Source: Chitinophagales bacterium (lineage in GTDB: Bacteria > Bacteroidota > Bacteroidia > Chitinophagales > UBA2359). From it: DNA of 11,954 nucleotides. Below the pieces are notes generated by a model. That model ran no database searches, was not told the DNA's origin, and saw nothing but the letters and a program-made list of their open reading frames with translations. Location: the NCBI GenBank assembly GCA_020629335.1, contig JAHDDN010000134.1:1-11954 (forward strand), in the 5' to 3' direction. Each line of letters opens with the position of its first letter. Positions within the stretch are counted from its first letter, which is position 1. Of the stretch, positions 1 through 6,093 are shown piece by piece. A program made the translations under genes and the position numbers.

Positions 1-151
1 TCGCCTTGTCTTGATACAAAATATTTAGCTGCAAATACCAATCTTATTTTTTAAATGTTCCTTATATTGGAACTTGAAAAAAAAGCTATCAAAATAGTTT
101 AAACATTCAACATTATATACTTATGTTAAGAATTATATCGTTTAGAAGAAT

Positions 152-2311
152 ATGGGAAATTTAAAAGAAAAGAATTTCAAGATTTTAAAATGTCTTTTGT
201 TAGTCAATTTATTGCTGATCGTAAATATACTAAACGTATTAGCACAAGAATCTGACTTGCCATTTCAGGGCAAAATAATCAAAGAATTAGAATATAGTGG
301 CTCGTATAAACCCTATCAAGGAAAGCGTTTTATACGGAATACTAGCAAGAAGTGGCATTTGTATGATGATAATATGGTGCTTGTGAAAGCATATGAAGAA
401 CCAGATATTCGTTTCAAAGGTGTAAATGGAATAGTTTATACCGAATCTTCCGCTTTTGAGAAAGGCAAGTATGTCAATAAAGAATCCTTCGGTTTTATAG
501 ATGAGGATTTAGAGTTAGTGATTCCTTGTAAATATAAATCAATAGAACTTAAATATCAGTGGGATTATTTGGCGGCTACTTCATTTGAGGATATAGTGAC
601 CATTTTTGATTTCTCGGGTAATGAAATATTGACCTTGCCAAAGGGGTATCAACTAGTTATACCTGAAATATTAGATGACCCAATTGTGTATTCTCGCCTT
701 GATTCTAATGGGGAAGAGTATATGGGTATTATGAATTTCAAACAAGAAGTATTGTTTGAAGAAGCTAGTAGTGAGGTTAAAATTGATCCTAATAGTATTT
801 ATAAAGATACTTTTATATGGGGCAAGCTAAAAGATAATTACGTACGAAATTTTAATGGAGACACGATTGCTACTTCAGAAGCATATATGAAATATTTGAC
901 CAATGGTATTTATGGAAGTTATGACACAATAAAAGCCGCTTGGCAACTTATCGATGAACAGAATAAAGAACTCACAGAAGCCAAATATAATACACCCAGC
1001 TTGATAAATGGATTCATTAGATTGACAGTTAAAGGAACAGAGAAGGAAGGAAGCACTGTGATTCTTAATACCTCCACTCTACAAATTGAACACCAAACAT
1101 TTAAGGCTAAGTATCATAAATCACTGGATGCAATCGTTTGTGAAGAAAGTATTTTTGGGTATAATCGAGACTCTTCAACGATCAAATACTTTAAAGAAGG
1201 AAAAGTTTATGATAAAAAAGACTTTTACAAAAATTTTGTAAATAATCAATTTGGAGTATTACCGTTTCAAAAACATAGTAATAGAAAATGGGGCTTAGCC
1301 GATGCTCAAATGAATATGCTTGTCAAGCCAAAGTATTACTATATGTCGTCCATTAAAAGCGACTTAGGCTTGCTTGTCGTAAGTGATAGATATAAAAAGG
1401 ATCAGTTTGGAGTCATCAACACCAAAGGAGAAGAGGTTTTAGCAGTTGATAGCCAAGATATTTATATTGCAGATAAAGGCTTGATAGTTACTTATCAAAA
1501 AAAGAAACATTGTAAGAAAGCATATGAAATATTAAATCGAGAAGGTAAATCAATCATACCACCTATATTTAATGTGTACAACTTTAAGCTATTTAAAGAT
1601 GGAATGATGGCTGTCAAGTTGTATGAAGATGATGAAACAGTGGAGCAGTATAAAAATTTGTCTGCGGACTTAGAAAAAGCAAAAGCTAATTTTGAGGAAG
1701 GTTGGCAGTACCTAAGTAGTGATGGAAAGTTATTATTTAAAGGAAGTTTGAAAATGGTTGGCCCCTTTGTAGATGATATAGCCATAGTAGAAACTCATAA
1801 AGAGGAAAAAATATTGATTAATAAGAAAGGAGAAAGATTAAATATTGACTTAGATCTAGATACATTCCGAAAAGAGTTGAGAAATCAAAGAGTGGCAAAT
1901 CCCTTTAAGACTACTGAAGAAATCTCAGCCAATGAAGTGAATGTCAGCACCAATGATTTTGGATTAGTTTACATTAATCCTGATAATGAAGCTATTGAAT
2001 TACCATCCTATATCAATAAAACCCTTTTAGAATACGATGAATATTTTTTGATTTGCAAATCATTCAAAGGATTTCAACTATATGATCCTGAAGAACGTAA
2101 ACTATTAGCAAAAACTTATTATACAAGAATTCCATCAAAAGATAAAACAAGTTTATCTATCGTAAAACAAATGAAGAAACAAGGTGTTGTAGACGCAAAT
2201 GGTGAAATAGTTTTACCATTAATATTTACACATATTAGCTTACTAGATAATGGTAGAGCTATCGTTTACTATAATGAAAAAAAATATCTGCTTGATTTAA
2301 AAAATCAATAG
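152..2311 (+). CDS. Secreted WG-repeat-containing protein
   Basis: 719-aa protein with an N-terminal signal peptide: basic start (KEKNFK), hydrophobic core at about residues 13-29, and likely cleavage near LA-Q at residues 30-32. The rest is a series of degenerate WG repeats (beta-rich repeats of the form W/F-G-hydrophobic-hydrophobic-D...G-hydrophobic-hydrophobic-P-x-Y). Clear examples are at about residues 113-128 (FGFIDEDLELVIPCKY), 379-395 (KWGLADAQMNMLVKPKYY region), 419-430 (FGVINTKGEEVL), 458-472, 517-530 and 677-692 (QGVVDANGEIVLPLIF). WG proteins are usually periplasmic or surface-exposed and of unknown biochemical role, so no reaction is assigned. No T9SS sorting domain is visible at the C-terminus (ends KKYLLDLKNQ). 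The upstream 151 bases are AT-rich, with no convincing TAnnTTTG box. It appears to be a single-gene unit. Confidence 0.85.
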   Translation: MGNLKEKNFKILKCLLLVNLLLIVNILNVLAQESDLPFQGKIIKELEYSGSYKPYQGKRFIRNTSKKWHLYDDNMVLVKAYEEPDIRFKGVNGIVYTESSAFEKGKYVNKESFGFIDEDLELVIPCKYKSIELKYQWDYLAATSFEDIVTIFDFSGNEILTLPKGYQLVIPEILDDPIVYSRLDSNGEEYMGIMNFKQEVLFEEASSEVKIDPNSIYKDTFIWGKLKDNYVRNFNGDTIATSEAYMKYLTNGIYGSYDTIKAAWQLIDEQNKELTEAKYNTPSLINGFIRLTVKGTEKEGSTVILNTSTLQIEHQTFKAKYHKSLDAIVCEESIFGYNRDSSTIKYFKEGKVYDKKDFYKNFVNNQFGVLPFQKHSNRKWGLADAQMNMLVKPKYYYMSSIKSDLGLLVVSDRYKKDQFGVINTKGEEVLAVDSQDIYIADKGLIVTYQKKKHCKKAYEILNREGKSIIPPIFNVYNFKLFKDGMMAVKLYEDDETVEQYKNLSADLEKAKANFEEGWQYLSSDGKLLFKGSLKMVGPFVDDIAIVETHKEEKILINKKGERLNIDLDLDTFRKELRNQRVANPFKTTEEISANEVNVSTNDFGLVYINPDNEAIELPSYINKTLLEYDEYFLICKSFKGFQLYDPEERKLLAKTYYTRIPSKDKTSLSIVKQMKKQGVVDANGEIVLPLIFTHISLLDNGRAIVYYNEKKYLLDLKNQ

Positions 2312-2319
2312 ATTCATGA

Positions 2320-2424
2320 GTGATTGCAGCCGAAAAACAATATCACGCCCTGCGTATTTATGAAAGCTTTGGATTCCAACCTACAGACAGCCAATATAGC
2401 CTTTGTTGGTGGGAGAGAGCTTAA
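2320..2424 (+). pseudogene. C-terminal remnant of a GNAT-family N-acetyltransferase
   Basis: An open stretch of 34 codons after an in-frame TGA (2317-2319) reads IAAEKQYHALRIYESFGFQP, then about a dozen more residues ending in ...CWWERA and a TAA stop. The pattern hydrophobic-Y-E-S-x-GF followed by a short beta strand is the typical last motif (motif B, helix alpha4 to beta6) of GNAT acetyltransferases. The other 100 or more residues, including the acetyl-CoA-binding R/Q-x-x-G-x-G/A loop, are absent: the preceding DNA is the end of the WG-repeat gene. I infer a decayed fragment left by a deletion or recombination, not a functional 34-aa peptide, although a GTG at 2320 could formally start it. 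Confidence 0.6.
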
Positions 2425-2467
2425 GAAATAGTTACGAACTAATAATTGAAAAAAGTTGACGAAAAAA

Positions 2468-3229
2468 ATGGACATCGTAAAACATAATCAAGGAGCTTGG
2501 GATAATTATGTAGACAAGAATGATCGCTGGACAATCCCTGTAGGAGAGGAGGTACTCAATAAAGCCAAAGCAGGTGATTGGGGAGTCCTCTTGACTTGTA
2601 CCAAATCAGTACCGCATGAATGGTTTCCCCCATTAAAAGGCCTGAAATTACTAGGCTTGGCTTCAGGAGGCGGACAGCAAGGTCCCATATTCGCAAGTTT
2701 AGGAGCTGATGTCACCATCTTTGACAATTCTTCTAAACAGTTAGGGCAGGATAAAAAAGTAAGCGATGAATTCGACTTGAATATCAAAACCATTCAAGGA
2801 GATATGCGAGACCTTTCCGTTTTTGAAAATGATAGTTTCGATTTGATTTTTAATCCTTGCTCTATTTTATTCGTAGATAATATTCAGTTAATTTGGAATG
2901 AGTGTTATCGGGTTCTAAAGCCCAATGGCATCCTGATGACAGGCCTAATCAATCCACTAATTTTTCAATTAAAAGAGAAAGATGATGTCTTTCAATTAGT
3001 GTATAAACAGCCCTTTTCAGATTTAAAATCTATCCCCAAAGACGAACTTAATGCCTTCATTAAAAATAAGGAAGCCTTGCAGTTTGGACATAGCATCTCC
3101 GATCAAATTGGCGGACAACTAAAAGCAGGATTTTTATTGACAGATCTATACGAAGACAATTGGGATGGCACCAATAAAATGGACGAATATTTCCCAGCCT
3201 TCATTGCAACCAGAGCCATTAAAAAATAA
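2468..3229 (+). CDS. Class I SAM-dependent methyltransferase
   Basis: 253 aa if started at the ATG given. A TTG start at 2456 would add four residues, but the ATG yields MDIVKHNQGAWDNYV, the way relatives of this family typically begin. Rossmann-like methyltransferase features are visible. Motif I is LLGLASGGGQQG (residues 61-72), the SAM-binding glycine loop. It is followed by the strand VTIFDNS with acidic D86, which normally contacts the ribose. GDMRDL (111-116) is the adenine-contact region, then FDLIFNP (124-130) as motif IV and a post-motif helix WNECYRVLKPNGIL (143-156). The substrate cannot be told; the family (Methyltransf_11-like) acts on small molecules. It is cytoplasmic. It follows the GNAT relic by 43 nt with no clear Shine-Dalgarno and is followed by a repeat island with a terminator, so it is probably monocistronic. 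Confidence 0.85.
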   Translation: MDIVKHNQGAWDNYVDKNDRWTIPVGEEVLNKAKAGDWGVLLTCTKSVPHEWFPPLKGLKLLGLASGGGQQGPIFASLGADVTIFDNSSKQLGQDKKVSDEFDLNIKTIQGDMRDLSVFENDSFDLIFNPCSILFVDNIQLIWNECYRVLKPNGILMTGLINPLIFQLKEKDDVFQLVYKQPFSDLKSIPKDELNAFIKNKEALQFGHSISDQIGGQLKAGFLLTDLYEDNWDGTNKMDEYFPAFIATRAIKK

Positions 3230-3235
3230 TTTTAT

Positions 3236-3388
3236 TTGGGCGGCTTAATCCTGCTGTCCGTTCTTATGCGGCTGTTCAGCAGCTACTTTGCTAAGTGCTG
3301 CTTGTCTTCCCTTCGGGCAAGCCATCGCATCACTAAGCGACGTAAGCTGCTTCTCGACGCCACATACCACTTCCATCAGGGCCGCGTT
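3236..3388 (+). repeat. Structured ~145-bp intergenic repeat, copy A
   Basis: First of three copies (the others are at 5254-5398, inverted, and from 11811). Shared landmarks are TCCGTTCTTATG at 3257-3268, CTTGTC..CCCTTCGGGCAAGCC at the centre (3301-3323), CTAAG twice, and CATACCACTTCC near the end. The outer stem TATGCGGC (3265-3272) faces GCCACATA (3359-3366) with one mismatch. A middle stem pairs CTAAGTG (3291-3297) with CACTAAG (3331-3337), and a CCC-TTC-GGG hairpin sits at the apex. There is no open frame of note. This is the most diverged copy at its left end. Confidence 0.7.
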
Positions 3389-3420
3389 TAATGCGTAATA
3401 ATGAATGTGTAATGCGTAAT
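3389..3420 (+). repeat. 11-bp direct repeat TAATGCGTAAT, two copies
   Basis: TAATGCGTAAT occurs at 3389-3399 and again at 3410-3420, separated by a spacer of related composition (AATGAATGTG). Simple repeats of this TAATGCG/ATGAAT type often accompany dispersed intergenic repeats in Bacteroidota. It lies directly after structured repeat copy A. Function unknown. Confidence 0.6.
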
Positions 3421-3452
3421 GAATTTTAGGGGCGATTATAAAAACAACTTCA

Positions 3453-3475
3453 GTAAAGACGCGTATTCGCGTCTC
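3453..3475 (+). repeat. GTAA-headed short palindrome (REP-like)
   Basis: GTAAAGACGCGTATTCGCGT followed by CTC: a perfect 7-bp stem, AGACGCG (3457-3463) with CGCGTCT (3468-3474), and a TATT loop. It resembles the GTAG-headed palindromes at 3546, 5222 and 5418-5447, with GTAA instead of GTAG at the foot. Confidence 0.6.
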
Positions 3476-3498
3476 AATGCCCTATAAGGCATAATGAT

Positions 3499-3540
3499 AA
3501 AATCCCCTCCTAAAAAAAGGAGTAATCAGGAGAGGTTTTA
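3499..3540. repeat. Imperfect inverted repeat, AAAATCCCCTCCT / AGGAGAGGTTTT
   Basis: The left arm (3499-3511) and right arm (3528-3539) are near-complementary. An alternative inner pairing CTCCT-A7-GGAG is also possible. It belongs to the same gene-free repeat island. The A-run lies in the loop and not after the stem, so it does not look like an intrinsic terminator on either strand. Confidence 0.5.
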
Positions 3541-3545
3541 ATAAT

Positions 3546-3577
3546 GTAGGGGCGATCCTTGTGGTCGCCCTTTTTTT
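3546..3577 (+). terminator. GTAG-headed hairpin with T-run: likely intrinsic terminator and REP-like repeat
   Basis: GGGCGA (3550-3555) pairs with TCGCCC (3565-3570). The stem extends by CC/GG around a TTGT loop after a single-base bulge, and seven T's follow immediately (3571-3577). As read on the plus strand this fits a Rho-independent terminator and would stop transcription of the methyltransferase before it runs antisense into the T9SS gene, whose stop is only 15 nt further on. The hairpin begins with GTAG (3546-3549), like other palindromes in this window, so it may be a repeat recruited as terminator. Confidence 0.6.
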
Positions 3578-3591
3578 AGACCTTCTCAACA

Positions 3592-4482
3592 TTAAGGCAC
3601 ATACAACTTCGCCGAAGCCATCCCATCATCAGTTTGCACTTTCAAAAAGTAAAACCCCTGTTTTAAAGCCAATTCTCCAAGAGACAATTCCTTTGTCTCT
3701 AAACCCTTCGCTAGCTTTTCATAAACCAATCTGCCTTGTAAATCATAGATGTGAAAACCCTCCACCATCACCAACTCATCAAAAAAAATGTGAGCATCGG
3801 GTGTAATAGGATTTGGATAAACAGTGAATTGAGCAGAAGCTATTTCTAAATGTTCATTACTAATAGGATTACCACTAGATGGAAATGTAATAAAATCTCC
3901 CCATTCGGTTTCCCCTTTTTGATAATATCTTACCTCCCAATTAGTAGAACTACTGCCTTCTGCATCAGAAAACCAACCATTAGTTAGGCTTCCAAGTCCC
4001 TCTATAAACTCAGTAGATGAACCTAAAAATTGAACTGGAAGTGTATCAGTACCTGAGAGATAATAATCATTTTGAGAGTTGCCAACTTTGGTAGTTCTTA
4101 ATCCACCATATTTTATCTCATGAGTCACTGACTGGGCGGTGTAAGATACACTATCAGCTTCATATTCAATTGAAAGTGGAACATCACAATAATCATCGCA
4201 AACTAATTCATCTAAATTAACGAAGGTAACAGTAACACTTTCCTCTTCTAACTCAAAAACCCAAGTCTTTTGATCCCAAGTGACTGTAACTTCATTTGTT
4301 CCATATTCTATATCAGTGATCTCTTTTCTGATTCTTGCAGTATAATACTCTGCATCATTATGATCTTCTAAAATAATGATATCTCCCACCTGATAATCGT
4401 GGCATTCACCAAAAGTGAGAGGTTGAGCATCTAAGTTAATATAAAGGATTGAAATAATGAATGATAGTAAATATTTGAGCAT
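3592..4482 (-). CDS. Secreted protein with type IX secretion C-terminal sorting domain
   Basis: 296 aa from the start chosen here. Residues 1-20 (MLKYLLSFIISILYINLDAQ) form a good signal peptide with likely cleavage at or just before Q20. The central part (about 21-215) is beta-rich with three cysteines (C27, C95, C99), and I recognise no domain in it. The C-terminus, from FTVYPNP (219-225) through HIYDLQGRLVYE (244-255) to GFYFLKVQ (276-283) and AKLYVP, is a classic T9SS type A sorting domain, so the product should be exported through the Sec and T9SS machinery to the cell surface or medium. An open frame extends upstream in phase to 4653, but those 54-57 codons translate a MITE-like repeat and precede the signal peptide. 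The start is therefore ATG at 4482, or 4491 (MFIMLKYLL). Confidence 0.85.
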   Translation of the reverse strand: MLKYLLSFIISILYINLDAQPLTFGECHDYQVGDIIILEDHNDAEYYTARIRKEITDIEYGTNEVTVTWDQKTWVFELEEESVTVTFVNLDELVCDDYCDVPLSIEYEADSVSYTAQSVTHEIKYGGLRTTKVGNSQNDYYLSGTDTLPVQFLGSSTEFIEGLGSLTNGWFSDAEGSSSTNWEVRYYQKGETEWGDFITFPSSGNPISNEHLEIASAQFTVYPNPITPDAHIFFDELVMVEGFHIYDLQGRLVYEKLAKGLETKELSLGELALKQGFYFLKVQTDDGMASAKLYVP

Positions 4483-4511
4483 AATAAACATTTTGGATGG
4501 ACTAATACTAA

Positions 4512-4671
4512 GCACTCGTTTAAAGCTTTTCTGTTGGTTTAGAAAATGACTGTTTTTTCGTATTTCTGCGTTATTTTTTCGGCAATTAGCGCTGCTAAAC
4601 ACCTCAAAAATGCCTTGAACTACAAAAAAATAGCTCCTTTTCAGCTTCATCATAAAACTTTAAATGAGTTC
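4512..4671. repeat. MITE-like element, full-length copy (160 bp)
   Basis: Terminal inverted repeats: left GCACTCGTTTAAAGCTTTT and right (reverse complement) GAACTCATTTAAAGTTTTA. The same termini and internal blocks TTAGAAAATG-CTGTTTTT and CAGCTT-ATAAAACTTTAAATGAGTTC occur in a 75-bp copy at 8199-8273, which lacks about 85 internal bases. It has no transposase gene. It lies in the upstream leader of the minus-strand T9SS protein gene. No clear target-site duplication was found. Confidence 0.7.
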
Positions 4672-4793
4672 TATAAAATACGTATTTCTGACAACATTCG
4701 TTGCTTTTTGATAATATGATAACCGAATTTCCTCAAAAATGAACCCAAATAGCTCCTTAGCTTTATTAAATAAGAAGCAATTTCATAAAATTA

Positions 4794-5225
4794 ATGGAAC
4801 AAAGAGACCTCTTACGAGACGAAATAGAACAAATTAGCAAAGTGATTGCCCAAATCGTTGCTAACTTACTAGGATTAAAATCCAAAGGCTCCATCATGCA
4901 AGGGATAGAAATCACGAATGAACAACTCAAAACCGAACTCAATATTGATATCGAAGCCCTCCTACAATTAGACAAAACTGCTCTCCAAGCCTATTTAGCG
5001 GAACAAAACATTACTTACCATCATTATGAAGCATTAGCTAGTTACCTAAAAGAAGCAGGCTTAAGCAAAATGACCCACCAACCCACTAAAGCCATCACTT
5101 ACCTATCAAAATCATTAGAATTGCTTATCTTAGTAGATGAGATATCCAGTAGTATTTCCTTTGAAAGAAGTAATGAACAATCAGCAATAGCAAAGTGCTT
5201 GAAAGACCTTCAGAATACCCTGTAG
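4794..5225 (+). CDS. Small helical protein of unknown function
   Basis: 143 aa, without signal peptide or membrane segment, so probably cytoplasmic. It starts with an amphipathic helix, EQRDLLRDEIEQISKVIAQIVANLLGLK, then a KG-x-x-x-QGIE linker and leucine-rich helical segments (residues 43-90 and 98-117). The opening I/L-E-Q-hydrophobic-K-V-hydrophobic-...-LGLK is reminiscent of DUF6483-type small proteins, but this is only an impression from pattern and not a firm assignment. The ATG at 4794 is preceded by an A/T-rich stretch with no Shine-Dalgarno. The TAG stop (5223-5225) lies inside the GTAG head of a palindromic repeat, so the last residues may have been set by insertion of that repeat. 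It is divergent from the T9SS gene, and the 4672-4793 interval must hold promoters for both. Confidence 0.7.
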   Translation: MEQRDLLRDEIEQISKVIAQIVANLLGLKSKGSIMQGIEITNEQLKTELNIDIEALLQLDKTALQAYLAEQNITYHHYEALASYLKEAGLSKMTHQPTKAITYLSKSLELLILVDEISSSISFERSNEQSAIAKCLKDLQNTL

Positions 5226-5246
5226 GGACGTTGCACTGCAACGTCC
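5222..5246 (+). repeat. GTAG-headed perfect palindrome (REP-like)
   Basis: GTAG followed by GGACGTTGCA (5226-5235), a single C, and TGCAACGTCC (5237-5246): a perfect 10-bp inverted repeat with a one-base centre. Its GTAG contains the stop codon of the preceding gene. It carries no T-run, so it is unlikely to be an efficient intrinsic terminator, though it could protect the 3' end of the mRNA. Confidence 0.7.
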
Positions 5247-5253
5247 TCTGAAA

Positions 5254-5398
5254 CCTGCGCAAGGGATAGAAGTGGTATGGGGCGTTAATGATGCGACTTA
5301 CGGAACTTAGCTGGACGCAGGCTGGCCACGCAGTGGCAGACAAGTACGGCTTAGTGAAGTAGGAGCAGCATAGCCCCATAAGAACGGATAGCCCGACC
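5254..5398 (-). repeat. Structured ~145-bp intergenic repeat, copy B (inverted)
   Basis: Reading the minus strand gives TCGGGCTATCCGTTCTTATG, then GGGCTAT, and ends with CGCCCCATACCACTTCTATC then CCTTGCGCAGG, matching copies A and C. Outer stem: GCCCCATA (5373-5380) with TATGGGGC (5276-5283), perfect over 8 bp. Middle stem: CTTAGC (5306-5311) with GCTTAG (5349-5354 with offset), broken by a conserved A-A mismatch. The apex is GCCAC-GCA-GTGGC (5325-5337), which replaces the CCC-TTC-GGG of the other copies while keeping the pairing. Confidence 0.75.
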
Positions 5399-5468
5399 CT
5401 TTCTGATTTTTCATTCGTGGGCGCACACATAGGTGCGCCCCTACGGGCGAATGAAAAATCAGAAAGGG
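5397..5468. repeat. 21-bp perfect inverted repeat enclosing a REP-like palindrome
   Basis: The left arm 5397-5417 (starts CCCTTTCTGATTTTT) is exactly complementary to the right arm 5448-5468 (ends AAATCAGAAAGGG). Between them, on the minus strand, is GTAGGGGCGCACC...TGCGCCC: a GTAG-headed hairpin with 7-bp stem GGGCGCA/TGCGCCC (plus strand 5419-5439). The whole 72-bp unit can extrude as one long hairpin. It directly abuts structured repeat copy B. The remaining 5469-5526 holds nothing I can name. Confidence 0.75.
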
Positions 5469-5526
5469 ATGCGCCCAAATAATAAAATGTAATGATGATG
5501 TAACCTTTCCCTTCTTCATACGACTC

Positions 5527-5534
5527 TCTATTTG
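5527..5534 (+). promoter_or_regulatory. Possible -7 box of the sigma-factor operon
   Basis: TCTATTTG matches the Bacteroidota TAnnTTTG consensus in all specified positions except the second (C instead of A), 16 nt before the ATG. A TTG-type -33 element is not evident, so this is tentative; an alternative sigma factor could drive the operon instead. Confidence 0.3.
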
Positions 5535-5550
5535 AAACAACAATTATTTT

Positions 5551-6093
5551 ATGGCCGATCCAAAACATACCGCCTTTATGTCCACCTATCAAGGCTGTCA
5601 CGATTCCTTTATAAGGTATTGTTCTGCTTTGTCTTATGGCAAGATGGAAACGGACGATTTAGTGCAAGATGTCTTATTATCTGCTTATCAGAATTTTGAT
5701 AAAATAGCTAAGAAAGATCAATTGTTACACTATTTGATCAGGGCTGCGCGCAATCGAAGTATCAGTAGATGGCGTAGGAGTAAATTCAAGCAAGAATTAG
5801 TGGAGCAACATGCGAATCGCTTACGATCAAAAGAGGTTTCGCCTGAAACGCTCTTGGATATTCAGCTCTTGTATCAAGTCTTGAATCAATTACCTGAGAA
5901 GCAGAAAGACGCCTTGATCTTGTTTGAAATTAGTGGTTTTAGCATGAAGGAAATCGCCCAAATTCAAGATTCGACTGAAGGGGCAGTAAAGACCAAAATT
6001 AGTCGAGGACGGAAGAAATTAAAAGAATTGTTGGCTGAGAAAAATAGAGATTTCTCATCCATTTCGAATACCTTAAAATCCATTGCCTTATGA
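5551..6093 (+). CDS. ECF-type RNA polymerase sigma factor
   Basis: 180 aa, the usual length for an ECF sigma factor. Region sigma2 spans about residues 18-77. It includes the -10-recognition and core-binding helix DDLVQDVLLSAYQNFDKI and the segment LLHYLIRAARNRSISRWRR. Region sigma4 spans about 105-161: the helix-turn-helix FSMKEIAQIQDSTEGAVKTK is preceded by LPEKQKDALILFEISG and followed by SRGRKKLKELL. There is no sigma3. It would direct RNA polymerase to a small regulon, probably including its own operon. The next gene starts within its stop (ATGA overlap) and encodes a membrane protein, the standard arrangement of an ECF sigma factor with its anti-sigma factor. The start ATG at 5551 is preferred; ATG at 5578 would still leave both domains intact. 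Confidence 0.9.
   Translation: MADPKHTAFMSTYQGCHDSFIRYCSALSYGKMETDDLVQDVLLSAYQNFDKIAKKDQLLHYLIRAARNRSISRWRRSKFKQELVEQHANRLRSKEVSPETLLDIQLLYQVLNQLPEKQKDALILFEISGFSMKEIAQIQDSTEGAVKTKISRGRKKLKELLAEKNRDFSSISNTLKSIAL

Noticed and set aside
57..73. Small inverted repeat GTTCC / GGAAC upstream of the WG-repeat gene
   Set aside because: Only 5 bp per arm with a 7-base loop in AT-rich DNA and no T-run; expected by chance.
3236..3591. CRISPR array
   Set aside because: Repeats here are of different kinds and not evenly spaced, there are no constant direct repeats with unique spacers, and no cas gene is present.
3561..3806. Open frame of 81 codons on the plus strand
   Set aside because: It lies antisense to the T9SS sorting domain, begins inside the terminator hairpin, and reads as a low-complexity Pro/His/Ser-rich protein of no known type. 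Treated as a shadow of the minus-strand gene.
4746..4762. Partial similarity AAATAGCTCCTT to the interior of the full-length MITE copy
   Set aside because: Only about 12 bases match, without either terminus. Too short to call a third, truncated copy.
5125..5601. Minus-strand open frames across the repeat cluster (158 and 78 codons)
   Set aside because: They translate the structured repeat and the 21-bp inverted repeat and run into the ends of the two flanking genes. The product is cysteine/proline-rich and unlike neighbouring proteins. Repeat-derived, not a gene.
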